This document shows positions 1 through 7,549 of a stretch of 64,000 bases of DNA, piece by piece (position 1 is the stretch's first letter; each line of letters starts with the position of its first letter). A program made the position numbers and the translations under genes. Source of the stretch: Rivularia sp034931125 (GTDB lineage: Bacteria; Cyanobacteriota; Cyanobacteriia; Cyanobacteriales; Nostocaceae); assembly GCF_034931125.1 (NCBI RefSeq), contig NZ_JAYGHM010000033.1, positions 1-64,000 of the forward strand, in the 5' to 3' direction. The notes under the pieces are model-generated. The model was not told where the DNA came from and searched no databases. It saw only the letters and a list, made by a program, of their open reading frames with translations.

Positions 1-150
1 CATGATGGATATGTCATAATTGATCAACAACAAGAAACTTATAATAATTTGTCCAGTTTCTTCGGAGGTACGCTGGTTAACATCACACTTTCATGTGATG
101 AGTCTTATTATTCGTTAACCTTTGAGCCAGATGACGAGCCATTATTTTAA
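1..150 (+). CDS. C-terminal end of a gene cut by the window edge, possibly a GHKL-type ATPase
   Basis: Frame 1 is open from the first base to a TAA at 148-150, giving the last 49 residues of a protein whose start lies outside the window. The tail contains SSFFGGTLVNITLS, a glycine-then-beta-strand ending that resembles the last strand of the histidine-kinase-like (GHKL) ATPases often encoded just before STAS-like DUF4325 proteins. It ends 15 bases before the next start codon, so the two genes are probably co-transcribed. The ATPase assignment is inferred mainly from gene context and could be wrong, since none of the nucleotide-binding motifs fall in the window. Confidence 0.5.
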   Translation, partial: HDGYVIIDQQQETYNNLSSFFGGTLVNITLSCDESYYSLTFEPDDEPLF

Positions 151-165
151 GGGAAGATTTAGACG

Positions 166-513
166 ATGAAATACGAAATCCTCACCCTAATAGGCAAAAA
201 CTGCATTATACCTGAAGACGGTCAAAAGGTGTATGAATTGGCTCATGCAGAATTGTTAGCAGAGCAACCTATAGAATTAGACTTTGCTGAAGTCAAGATT
301 TTTGCTTCCCCATTCTTTAATTTTGCGATTGGACAACTTTTAAAAGATATTCAACCAGAAAGCCTTAATCGTCTTCTAAAAATTACCAACTTGAATCCAG
401 TTGGTAAGCAAATACTCAGACGAGTTATCGAGAATTCAAAGCTATATTATTCGGACGAAAATAACCGCAAAGCAGTAGACGAAGCGTTGAGCGAACAAGC
501 TGAGAGTGCTTAA
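166..513 (+). CDS. STAS-like DUF4325 protein
   Basis: A 115-residue protein with the STAS-like pattern of DUF4325: a strand LDFAEVKIFASPFFNFAIGQ (about residues 38-57), where an acidic-hydrophobic strand leads into a serine/proline turn and helix, as in anti-sigma-factor antagonists and MlaB-like proteins. DUF4325 proteins are often encoded beside a GHKL ATPase, which suggests a partner-switching or phosphorylation relay. It lies 15 bases after the upstream gene fragment, and its stop overlaps the next start (TAATG at 511-515), so all three genes look translationally coupled. Its biochemical role is not known; a regulatory role for the adjacent PIN protein is inferred. Confidence 0.6.
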   Translation: MKYEILTLIGKNCIIPEDGQKVYELAHAELLAEQPIELDFAEVKIFASPFFNFAIGQLLKDIQPESLNRLLKITNLNPVGKQILRRVIENSKLYYSDENNRKAVDEALSEQAESA

Positions 514-1115
514 TGATAAGCTATACAGTCAGAGCGAAAGTAGTTGATATTCGTTCTGATACACCTAAAAAAGAAGATAATTTTCTAGTAGATACTAATG
601 TCTGGTACTGGCTTACTTATACTAAAGCCAGCACTCCTGCTTTATTACCTAAAATAACCCATTATTCTTCATATGTTTCCAAAGCATTGAATGCTGAATC
701 ATTTCTTTTGTACAATGCTCTTTCTTTGGCAGAGTTAGCGCATAATATTGAGAAAACGGAACGAAGAATATTCTCTTCAACAATAAATCCGAAAGAATAT
801 CGTCACAATCATTCAGCAGAAAGAACTACGGTTTTTAACGAATTAGAAGCAGCTTGGAGTCAGGTTACATCAATTGCGGTATGTACTGACATTTTAGTTA
901 ATGAAGCTACAGCAAAACTGGCTCTTAAAAGATTTGAAACTCAATTACTTGATGGCTACGACTTGCTCATATTAGAAGGAATGGACAAAGCAGGAGTGAA
1001 GCAAATAATTACTGATGATGGTGATTATGTGAACGTTTCAGGGATTACAGTCTTTACAGCTAACAATAGTGCGATCGCAGCTGCAACAAGTCAAGGAAAG
1101 CTATTAGTAAGGTAA
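513..1115 (+). CDS. PIN-domain protein (putative RNase, toxin-like)
   Basis: A 200-residue protein with a PIN-like metal-binding pattern: FLVDTNVWYWL (first Asp at residue 27), SLAELAHNIE (Glu 74) and a late acidic cluster with DGYDLLILEG (Asp 147/150) and ITDDGDYV (Asp 168/169). PIN domains are Mg-dependent ribonucleases, commonly VapC-type toxins. This one is longer than a typical 130-residue VapC because of an insertion at about residues 32-65 and a C-terminal extension. The start codon overlaps the stop of the DUF4325 gene, so the pair is translationally coupled. There is no VapB-like antitoxin next to it; the STAS-like protein and upstream ATPase occupy the antitoxin or regulator position. 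RNase activity is a family expectation, not demonstrated here. Confidence 0.7.
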   Translation: MISYTVRAKVVDIRSDTPKKEDNFLVDTNVWYWLTYTKASTPALLPKITHYSSYVSKALNAESFLLYNALSLAELAHNIEKTERRIFSSTINPKEYRHNHSAERTTVFNELEAAWSQVTSIAVCTDILVNEATAKLALKRFETQLLDGYDLLILEGMDKAGVKQIITDDGDYVNVSGITVFTANNSAIAAATSQGKLLVR

Positions 1116-1135
1116 AACTTAATCGTTCATTTTAA

Positions 1136-1750
1136 TCAAAACTCAACATCATCAATCAGTACTTCCAAAGCCGACTCTCGATTATCCGCCGACAAATTAT
1201 CAAATACTTGATTTAAAACTTCTGGGGACGCATTTTTTACAAACCAATCATCATTGGGATTTTCTGTAATTTCTAAAAAATATTTGAAACGTTCTTCTAT
1301 AGCTTGCTTATCAGGTTTGTCTATTTGTCCAATTCTAGTTAACCAATCTCCTTTTACATTTTTAAAACAACTTGCATCAACAGTAAAAATGTGGTGAACT
1401 AAAGCAAAAGATTGTTTATCAAGTCCATTACTCTTTGTGGGATTAATTGGATAAACTGTTGGTAAGCCTTTATTCTTTTCTAAAATACTGAAAATTAAAG
1501 GAATTGCAGTAAAAGTATCTATATAGTTGACACCATTTTTAAATTTATCAGATGTCCAAATAATATAAGGCTGTTCTTTACGAAACACCATACTATAATT
1601 AATTATTTGCCTGCAAGAAGCTGTTTTACAGGAAATTTTATCTGCTTCTTCCAAATTATAAATGTGAATATGACCGAGTTTACAACGAAGAAATACGCGG
1701 TAGGGATTTATAAAATATATCCAACCTTGTCTAGGTTTGTTTCCAGCCAC
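1136..1750 (-). CDS. PemK/MazF-like toxin
   Basis: A 204-residue protein starting at GTG (1748-1750). The N-terminal half matches the PemK/MazF layout: QGWIYFINPYRV at the start, then PYIIWTSDKFKNG, then DTFTAIPLIFS, and later QSFALVHHIFTVDASCF followed by GDWLTRIGQI. These correspond to the beta strands and dimer region of MazF-fold endoribonucleases. It is the last gene of a three-gene operon, 9 bases behind the Panacea gene. The protein is longer than MazF (about 115 residues); the extra 60 C-terminal residues are unassigned. Activity as an mRNA interferase is inferred from the fold and from the Panacea partner. Confidence 0.65.
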   Translation of the reverse strand: MAGNKPRQGWIYFINPYRVFLRCKLGHIHIYNLEEADKISCKTASCRQIINYSMVFRKEQPYIIWTSDKFKNGVNYIDTFTAIPLIFSILEKNKGLPTVYPINPTKSNGLDKQSFALVHHIFTVDASCFKNVKGDWLTRIGQIDKPDKQAIEERFKYFLEITENPNDDWFVKNASPEVLNQVFDNLSADNRESALEVLIDDVEF

Positions 1751-1759
1751 TTGATAATC

Positions 1760-2242
1760 CTAATCTAGTTCCTTTATTAATTTTTCTCTTTCTAGCTGTA
1801 GATTAAGCTTAACCTTTTCTTCTGGTTTATATTTCTCTTTAACTTCAACCATTGGAGCAGTACTATACACATAATCTAGCAACTGGTTAGTTTTATCTTG
1901 CCCAGAACCAGCCCATTCTCTTCTAATATTATCAAGCATTAATCTTAAGCTAACAGGTAATTGTAAATCATCGATATTTTCTACTTTGACACCAAGTTTA
2001 ATAAACGTTGTACTACTTTCGTTTTCGATACTTATTTCTTTCCCATTCATCTTATCTAAAGTAGCATCTATATCCTCACGCCAAGGACTATATCTGTAAT
2101 AGTACCAATTTAATTCTGTAAGTTGTTTGTCAGTCCATTTCACAGAATAAAGGTCAGCTAAATACAAAAACTTAATTAATTGCGTTTTAGTAATATACCC
2201 TTTTGTCCCGTAGACAAAGTATTTTATGAGTTTATCCAACAT
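1760..2242 (-). CDS. Panacea-domain (SocA/GepA-like, DUF4065) antitoxin
   Basis: A 160-residue protein whose first 70 residues carry the Panacea signature: LIKYFVYGTKGYITKTQLIKF, LYLADLYSVKW, then NWYYYRYSPWREDI. Panacea domains act as antitoxins that neutralise many unrelated toxin domains and are also known from phage-associated SocA proteins. The last 30 residues are rich in Lys and Glu and could be the toxin-binding tail. The gene lies 6 bases after the small HicB-like gene and 9 bases before the PemK/MazF-like gene, the usual tight spacing of a toxin-antitoxin operon. The family call is firm; neutralisation of this partner is inferred from adjacency. Confidence 0.8.
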   Translation of the reverse strand: MLDKLIKYFVYGTKGYITKTQLIKFLYLADLYSVKWTDKQLTELNWYYYRYSPWREDIDATLDKMNGKEISIENESSTTFIKLGVKVENIDDLQLPVSLRLMLDNIRREWAGSGQDKTNQLLDYVYSTAPMVEVKEKYKPEEKVKLNLQLEREKLIKELD

Positions 2243-2248
2243 TGCTTT

Positions 2249-2590
2249 TTAATCTTCATCTTCTACGTTACGCTCTGCTCGGAGGTTATCAGCAATTTCA
2301 GCAAAATCTGCATCATCCTGAAACACACCTGCAAATTTTTTCCAGGGATTTTCTGTTTCAGCTTGAGGTAATTTAATTTCTACCGGAATAATTTCTGTTT
2401 TCTCAAAACGAGTTGATAAAAGTTTTTTCAATTCTTCTATAGCTTGCTCTTGAGTAGGTGCTTCAACCCGAATATTCGGAAATTCCACAACAGAAGCTAT
2501 TATATTGCCTTGATTGCTATGTTCTAATAGGAAATGTAAATTCAAGTTTTCTAACTGAGGTTGGTTTGTGGTGGAGAAATTGAGAACCAT
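2249..2590 (-). CDS. small HicB-like / antitoxin-type protein
   Basis: The ATG at 2588-2590 gives 113 residues; a GTG three codons earlier is an alternative start. The first 60 residues, LHFLLEHSNQGNIIASVVEF followed by an amphipathic helix, resemble the partial-RNase-H-like fold of HicB antitoxins. The C-terminal part, with KKFAGVFQDDADFAEIADNL, looks like the acidic tail seen on many small antitoxins. It is the first gene of the operon with the Panacea and PemK/MazF-like genes. It may be a second antitoxin or a transcriptional regulator of the operon, but it has no clear DNA-binding motif. The HicB resemblance is moderate only. Confidence 0.5.
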   Translation of the reverse strand: MVLNFSTTNQPQLENLNLHFLLEHSNQGNIIASVVEFPNIRVEAPTQEQAIEELKKLLSTRFEKTEIIPVEIKLPQAETENPWKKFAGVFQDDADFAEIADNLRAERNVEDED

Positions 2591-2742
2591 AGCTTTCACT
2601 TGATCGGCTGTACTTTATAATATACTGCAATGCGACTCTTTACTTCTCCTCATCGGCTTTTCAATGGAGCATTTGCGAGACAAGCGATCGCTAATTCCAT
2701 TTTAGATTTTAGATTTTAGATTTTGCGTTATTCCCTTAAATC

Positions 2743-2768
2743 TAGAGACGCGATATATCGCGTCTCTA
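2743..2768. repeat. perfect palindrome between operons
   Basis: A 26-base inverted repeat with 12-base arms (TAGAGACGCGAT and its complement) around AT. It lies just after the end of the GST gene and before the HicB-like promoter region. It could act as a bidirectional terminator or be a dispersed palindromic repeat; similar gagacgcgat palindromes are common in Nostoc-type genomes. A run of attttag heptamers precedes it at about 2698-2723. Confidence 0.6.
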
Positions 2769-2798
2769 CACAGTATTCCGAACATAACTGGGGTTGGG

Positions 2799-3449
2799 TT
2801 ATGGTTTTATTTTGCGCTTACGCATTATCATTAAAACCCGTCTGAATTGTTCAAATTCTTCTGCACTAAGTTCCGTTTTTTGCCATGATGGACGTTGTGT
2901 TAAACGTTGAAACCAGTTATTCAAATTGGGATAACTACTAAAATTAATTCCCAAATAGGGTAAAAATGAAATATCTGTCCCAGCAATAATATCTGCCAAG
3001 CTTAAATTATCGCCACCAAAGTAAGAATTATTTTTTAAGTTATCGGCGAAAAATTCTAATATTTTTTCTACCTGTTGTTTGGCTTCAAGAAATGAAGGTG
3101 AATTTTGATTTTCTAAAATAAGAGGTAGCACTTTCGGAACCAATTCATTTGTCGAAACCATTTGCACCATTCTTACCGTCGCTAAAGCTTGAGTTTCTTT
3201 TGGTAATAGTGGGGGATGCGGATATTTTGTTTCTAAATATTCTAAAATAGCGATGGATTCTACCATCCGAAAACCATCATCAACTATCACTGGAACGTGA
3301 TGAAAAGGATTTATTTCTAAATAATCTGGCTGAAATTGGTCGCCATTTAAATTCATTAGAACAGGTTCAAATGGTATATCCTTTTCTAACAAACCTCGCC
3401 ATACACGACGAGCCATAGGGGAACGAGGATTATAATAAAATTGAAGCAT
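2799..3449 (-). CDS. glutathione S-transferase family protein
   Basis: A 216-residue GST-fold protein. The thioredoxin-like N-terminal domain has FYYNPRSPMARRVW at the start, INPFHHVPVIVDDG (the cis-Pro loop that holds glutathione) and the VESIAILEYL helix. The all-helical C-terminal domain contains LSLADIIAGTDISFLPYL, the conserved N-capping/Asp motif. The length is normal for the family. It lies 36 bases behind the next GST and reads the same way, so the two are probably one transcript, likely with the hydrolase under TetR control. Its substrate cannot be predicted from sequence; conjugation of reactive electrophiles is the family role. Confidence 0.88.
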   Translation of the reverse strand: MLQFYYNPRSPMARRVWRGLLEKDIPFEPVLMNLNGDQFQPDYLEINPFHHVPVIVDDGFRMVESIAILEYLETKYPHPPLLPKETQALATVRMVQMVSTNELVPKVLPLILENQNSPSFLEAKQQVEKILEFFADNLKNNSYFGGDNLSLADIIAGTDISFLPYLGINFSSYPNLNNWFQRLTQRPSWQKTELSAEEFEQFRRVLMIMRKRKIKP

Positions 3450-3485
3450 AATATTTATTCTTCTCTAAAGCTTTGTAGTTGCGCT

Positions 3486-4238
3486 TTAACGCCAATTTTT
3501 ATACAAATTCAACACGAATTTACCCGCAGCGGTTTCTTGAATTTTCTTCATTTTAGATAACATTTCTGCCGGTAATTCTTCCGAATCTGAATTAATCGGA
3601 TGTTGTGGTGGTTGTAAAATTGGTGCAGCTAGGGAAGCAAAGGTAATATCGGCAGCAGAAATTTTATCTCCGACTAAATAATTGCGTCCATCTGCTAATA
3701 AACCGTTTACTTTTGCAAAAATACTCTCGATTTGCGCGTAAGCTTGTGCTGCCGACTCCTCATTAATATGATATTTATTTTTAACACCTGAACGCATTAT
3801 CGGATAAAATACTGGAAATAATAGCTTCTCGAAAAAAGGTACGTCGTGAGTCCATTTTGATTTAATAATTTGGGAATTATCTACTATATAGAAGTAAGCC
3901 CAATCTCTGACAGCAACCGCTAGTTTTTTATCAAATAATTCTTCCAATTTCTCTACTTCTTGAAGCTGTTGAGAATCTACAGGATATAGTTTTGCGTCAT
4001 CGGGTGCAATTGAATCAAGGTATTTCAAAATATCAGTTGAATCAGTCAAAACCTGGTCTTCAGTTACAAGTACGGGAACAGATTCACCACCAACTTTAGT
4101 TGTCGCAAATCGATAAAAAGGTGGCATATGTGGTTCTTCAACATATGGTAATTTCAATATATCAAGCGTCCATCTGACTTTCTCGCAATAATGACTGACT
4201 GGAATAGTAATTAAGCGGAATGGTTTTTGTTTTTGCAT
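3486..4238 (-). CDS. glutathione S-transferase family protein
   Basis: A 250-residue GST-like protein. The N-terminus has PVSHYCEKVRWTLDI, a Tyr-Cys centre typical of GSTs that use Cys or Ser rather than Tyr for catalysis (omega/beta-like), followed by ESVPVLVTEDQVLTDST in place of the usual cis-Pro and gamma-glutamate-binding loop. The C-terminal domain includes NYLVGDKISAADITFASLAA. It is not a close copy of the neighbouring GST, so the pair is unlikely to be a recent duplication. Position behind the TetR/hydrolase genes suggests a stress-detoxification role, inferred only. Confidence 0.85.
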   Translation of the reverse strand: MQKQKPFRLITIPVSHYCEKVRWTLDILKLPYVEEPHMPPFYRFATTKVGGESVPVLVTEDQVLTDSTDILKYLDSIAPDDAKLYPVDSQQLQEVEKLEELFDKKLAVAVRDWAYFYIVDNSQIIKSKWTHDVPFFEKLLFPVFYPIMRSGVKNKYHINEESAAQAYAQIESIFAKVNGLLADGRNYLVGDKISAADITFASLAAPILQPPQHPINSDSEELPAEMLSKMKKIQETAAGKFVLNLYKNWR

Positions 4239-4340
4239 TTTTAGTACCCTATGTAATAGTTTTAAATTGAGAATATTTTTTAGTGGCTTTAATGATATTT
4301 ACATTACATTTGTAATTCACCATTTATATGATTACTTTTT

Positions 4341-5153
4341 TTATTTGTCTTGCTTATCAGCAATAAAGTTCACCGTTTGTTGAATGACTTGTTCGTTGTT
4401 CAGAATTCGTCGATGTCCAAGTCTAGAAGTCAGAATTAATTGACTATCTTGCCATGATTCGTTAATTGCAACACTCTCTTGATAAGATATTTCTCGGTCA
4501 TTGCGATCGTGAAATAACAAAGTTGGAATTTTGAGATTATTAATTTTATCTAATGAAAATCTTTGCCAGGTATCTTTGCCCAATTTATCTTCTATCAAAA
4601 CACGTAATTCTTGTTCTAATTCTGGAGTAAGTTTTGCCGATTTTGAAAAGATTGTAAATGTAATTGATAAGTGACAAACAGCCCCTAAAAACACTATTTT
4701 ACGAGCCGTGATCCCTTCATTCAAAGCAACTGCTGTACTTGTGCTTCCAAAAGAGTGAGCAATAATGCTATCTATTGAACCTTCTTTTTTAACAACAGTT
4801 TTAATCGCTTCAACAAACTCCAACCCATTAGTTTGTCTACCTGCTGTTTTACCATGTGCGGGTGCATCAAAAGCAAGAACCCGGTATCCTAATTCTACCA
4901 ACGGCTCGACGAAAGAACCTAGTTGTGTCGCACGTCCTCCCCATCCATGAACCAGTAAAATAGTTGCACCTTTACCCCAAGAATACGCTGTCAGGTCTAC
5001 TGGTTTTGCAGGAATTGTAAAAATATCTGCTTGTTCTTCTAGCTTTTGCTCTTGTTCTGTTGGTGACTTCTTAGGTGGAGTAAAAAATTTATCAAAGGCT
5101 TGATCAGCGCTAAGACTATCGTTAGTTGAAGCTGTGTTTTCTTGCTGTATCAT
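4341..5153 (-). CDS. alpha/beta hydrolase
   Basis: A 270-residue alpha/beta-hydrolase. It shows LLVHGWGGRATQ (oxyanion-hole HGWGG at about residue 70), RVLAFDAPAHGKTAG, and nucleophile elbow IIAHSFGSTST with the catalytic Ser; the acid is probably in LLFHDRNDREI and the His in RLGHRRIL. The first 45 residues are polar and probably disordered. Its promoter region contains a TetR-type palindrome at 5191-5204 matching the one in front of the tetR gene, so it is a likely regulon member. The substrate is unknown. Confidence 0.85.
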   Translation of the reverse strand: MIQQENTASTNDSLSADQAFDKFFTPPKKSPTEQEQKLEEQADIFTIPAKPVDLTAYSWGKGATILLVHGWGGRATQLGSFVEPLVELGYRVLAFDAPAHGKTAGRQTNGLEFVEAIKTVVKKEGSIDSIIAHSFGSTSTAVALNEGITARKIVFLGAVCHLSITFTIFSKSAKLTPELEQELRVLIEDKLGKDTWQRFSLDKINNLKIPTLLFHDRNDREISYQESVAINESWQDSQLILTSRLGHRRILNNEQVIQQTVNFIADKQDK

Positions 5154-5190
5154 ATTTTGCTTTAGTTATTATCAAGGTTGAAAAATAATC

Positions 5191-5204
5191 AGACCGAATG
5201 GTTT
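5191..5204. promoter_or_regulatory. TetR-type operator in front of the hydrolase
   Basis: The sequence AGACCGAATGGTTT is a near-palindrome that shares the core AGACCGAnTGGTnn with 5850-5863 in front of the tetR gene. It lies about 40 bases upstream of the hydrolase start. Two copies in front of the regulator and the adjacent gene are the usual sign of an autoregulated TetR regulon. Confidence 0.6.
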
Positions 5205-5247
5205 GTTTTTTATCAAAAAAATATACGGCTTTTGTCGTACCCGATCT

Positions 5248-5844
5248 TTAAGGTTGCAATTCTACTTTAATATAATTATCCAAATGCTCGATCGCTCTTT
5301 CAAGGTGAATTGAATCATCATACAATTTGCTCATCATTACCGCACCTTCGAGTAAAGAAATCATCACGCTTGCAACTTCATCGGGGTTTACATGGGGACG
5401 AATTTCACCCCTAGCAATTCCTTTTTGAATAACCTTACAAACCATATCTCGCCAAGAATCCATCACCATTTGAGCGCGTTGTCGTAATATCGGATGAGCA
5501 TCATCGCTTTCCACAGCAGTATTTAATAACGGACATCCTCCCTCAATTGCCGGATTATCGATGTTAGCCCGAAATACGCCAATAATTCCTTGCAAACGTT
5601 CAACTGCATGACGTTTATTTTTCAACGCACCTCGATAACGCTGCTTAATTAAGTCAACTGCATAATCAAAAGCTTGCAGTGCTAATTCATCCTTGCTTTG
5701 AAAATGGTTATAAATTCCCCCCTTCTTTAATCCCGTCACCCGCATGATGTCCGAAATAGACGCACCAGCATAGCCCTGTGTATTAAACAGCGCGGCAGCT
5801 TTGTGTAATATTTTTTCCTTTGTTTCTTCGCCTTTAGACATCAT
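5248..5844 (-). CDS. TetR/AcrR family transcriptional regulator
   Basis: A 198-residue TetR-family repressor. The N-terminal helix-turn-helix is clear: KILHKAAALFNTQGYAGASI, SDIMRVTGLKKGGIYNHFQS, then KDELALQAF. The C-terminal ligand domain contains GGCPLLNTAVESDD, typical of a large bacterial subgroup that senses reactive or aromatic compounds and often controls oxidoreductases and GSTs. Two adjacent ATG codons (5842-5844 and 5839-5841) can both serve as start. It is divergent from nothing; it sits at the head of the hydrolase-GST-GST block. Matching palindromes at 5191 and 5851 support autoregulation and control of the downstream genes. Confidence 0.88.
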   Translation of the reverse strand: MMSKGEETKEKILHKAAALFNTQGYAGASISDIMRVTGLKKGGIYNHFQSKDELALQAFDYAVDLIKQRYRGALKNKRHAVERLQGIIGVFRANIDNPAIEGGCPLLNTAVESDDAHPILRQRAQMVMDSWRDMVCKVIQKGIARGEIRPHVNPDEVASVMISLLEGAVMMSKLYDDSIHLERAIEHLDNYIKVELQP

Positions 5845-5850
5845 ATATCA

Positions 5851-5862
5851 GACCGATTGGTC
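5851..5862. promoter_or_regulatory. TetR-type operator in front of tetR
   Basis: GACCGATTGGTC is a near-perfect palindrome with GACC/GGTC arms, only 6 bases upstream of the tetR start codon, where bound repressor would block the gene's own expression. It shares its core with the site in front of the hydrolase. Confidence 0.65.
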
Positions 5863-6071
5863 GTTTTTACATTATCAGATTAAGAGTCACGAGTCAATTA
5901 AATAGTGAGGGGGGAGAGGGGGTAGAAGCAATTTCAAATTACTCCTAACTCCTAATTCCTAACTCTTTCCCCTTGTCCCCTTGTCTCCCCCTTCGGGTTC
6001 ACCACTTCTCTCAACGGTCGTGTTCCTCCGCACGAGAGTGGGTTCACCATCTCCCCATCCCCCCATCTCTT

Positions 6072-6512
6072 CTACCAGTTTCCAGTATTTTCCATAGAAG
6101 CCCAAGGTTCCTGCTGTGGTAGTGATTGTCCCTTTTGTAGGAGTTCTATTGAAATACCGTCTGGCGATCGCACAAAAGCCATGTGTCCGTCGCGGGGGGG
6201 ACGGTTGATGGTAACACCACCCGATTTAAGGCGATCGCAAGTTTCGTAAATGTTGTCAACTCGATAAGCGAGGTGTCCAAAATTGCGCCCACCGTCGTAG
6301 TCTTCGGAGTCCCAGTTGTAAGTAAGTTCCACTAGGGGAGATGTTGATGATTTTACTTTATCTACATCTTGGGGTGCAGCGAGAAAGACCAAGGTAAAAC
6401 GTCCTTTTTCGCTTTCTTTTCTGCTAACTTCAACTAATCCCAGCTTGTTGCAATAAAAGTCTAGCGATGTATCTAAATCGCTGACGCGAATCATTGTGTG
6501 CAGGTATTCCAT
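6072..6512 (-). CDS. gloA: lactoylglutathione lyase (glyoxalase I) family protein
   Basis: The ATG at 6510-6512 gives 146 residues starting MEYLHTMIRV, which matches the usual glyoxalase I N-terminus; a TTG four codons earlier is less likely. All four expected metal ligands are visible: His in LHTMIRV, Glu in LVELTYNW, His in NFGHLAYR and Glu in SIELLQ. The enzyme isomerises the methylglyoxal-glutathione hemithioacetal to lactoylglutathione. The region GGVTINRPPRDGHMAFV replaces the longer loop of canonical cyanobacterial GloA, so it may be a divergent paralogue. It sits beside the GST block, consistent with a shared glutathione-dependent detoxification theme. Confidence 0.85.
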   Translation of the reverse strand: MEYLHTMIRVSDLDTSLDFYCNKLGLVEVSRKESEKGRFTLVFLAAPQDVDKVKSSTSPLVELTYNWDSEDYDGGRNFGHLAYRVDNIYETCDRLKSGGVTINRPPRDGHMAFVRSPDGISIELLQKGQSLPQQEPWASMENTGNW

Positions 6513-6690
6513 GTCAATTATCAATTAGTTTTCAATTATTAATTATTACTCATCACAGGTTAGATAGGCATATAACTTAATTTTGTTAAGAAATCACAAT
6601 CATTATTTCTGAACTAAAATTAGAAAATACAGCTTTTAGTAAAGACTTCAGTTTGTAAAATGTTTTCAGGATAAATTTTAGGATAAACAT

Positions 6691-7302
6691 ATGGGATTCT
6701 ATTCGCAAAAAATATTTCCTTATCTTCTTGATTGGTCGCTATCCGATTCTACTTTTAGTAAATATCGTCAAGAAGTTTTAGCAGAAGTGGAAGGAGATGT
6801 ATTAGAAATTGGCTTTGGTACGGGTTTAAATCTTTCCTATTATCCAGATGATATTCATAAAATTATCACCGTTGATAATAATCCGGGAGTTCATCAACTT
6901 GCTCAAAAGCGAATCGAAAAATCTTCTATAACTGTAGACCATCGGATTTTAAGCGGCGAAAATCTCCCAATGGCAGATAATACGTTTGATAGCGTTGTCA
7001 GTACTTGGACTTTATGCAGTATTGAAAAAGTTGAACAAGCCGTTAAGGAAATCCATCGAGTGTTGAAACCATCTGGAAAATTCTTTTTTATCGAACATGG
7101 TTTAAGTAATGAACCATCAATTCAAATCTGGCAAAATAGATTAACTCCAGTACAGAAAATAATTGCTGATGGTTGTCATTTAAATCGTAACATTCGCTCT
7201 ATTGTAGAACAACAATTTGGTCGGGTAGATTTAGAAGAATTTTATGTAGATAAAACCCCTAAATTTTTGGGTTATATGTATAAAGGTGTAGCGATTAAAT
7301 AG
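6691..7302 (+). CDS. class I SAM-dependent methyltransferase
   Basis: A 203-residue methyltransferase. Motif I is VLEIGFGTGLNLSYY (about residues 36-50), the acidic ribose-binding residue is in ITVDNNPG, motif II region is LPMADNTFDSVVSTW and post-motif HRVLKPSGKFFFIEHG. The length and pattern resemble the METTL7/UbiE-like group, which act on small molecules or thiols. The gene is alone on its strand and is followed by a hairpin plus T-run at 7364-7390. The substrate is not predictable. Confidence 0.85.
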   Translation: MGFYSQKIFPYLLDWSLSDSTFSKYRQEVLAEVEGDVLEIGFGTGLNLSYYPDDIHKIITVDNNPGVHQLAQKRIEKSSITVDHRILSGENLPMADNTFDSVVSTWTLCSIEKVEQAVKEIHRVLKPSGKFFFIEHGLSNEPSIQIWQNRLTPVQKIIADGCHLNRNIRSIVEQQFGRVDLEEFYVDKTPKFLGYMYKGVAIK

Positions 7303-7363
7303 GTTAACTAATAACCCTATCGCAGTGAGCAAAATATTTTTTAACTCGTTTCTATAATGTAGT

Positions 7364-7390
7364 CCCAGACTTAAAGTCTGTGGGCTTTTT
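7364..7390 (+). terminator. probable intrinsic terminator of the methyltransferase gene
   Basis: CCCAGACTTAAAGTCTGTGGG forms a stem built on CAGACTT/AAGTCTG and is followed by CTTTTT. It lies 61 bases after the methyltransferase stop codon. Confidence 0.65.
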
Positions 7391-7549
7391 ACCTACATTC
7401 TAGATGTTATCACCAGATATTTTTAGTTTCTCAAAAATATCAATAATATTTTTCATTACTTAAATGAGACGATGTTTATAAATTTTTTCAGCGTATACTA
7501 CTCAATCTAAAACCGCTACAGCGTTCTTTAAAAAACAATCCAGAATCCC

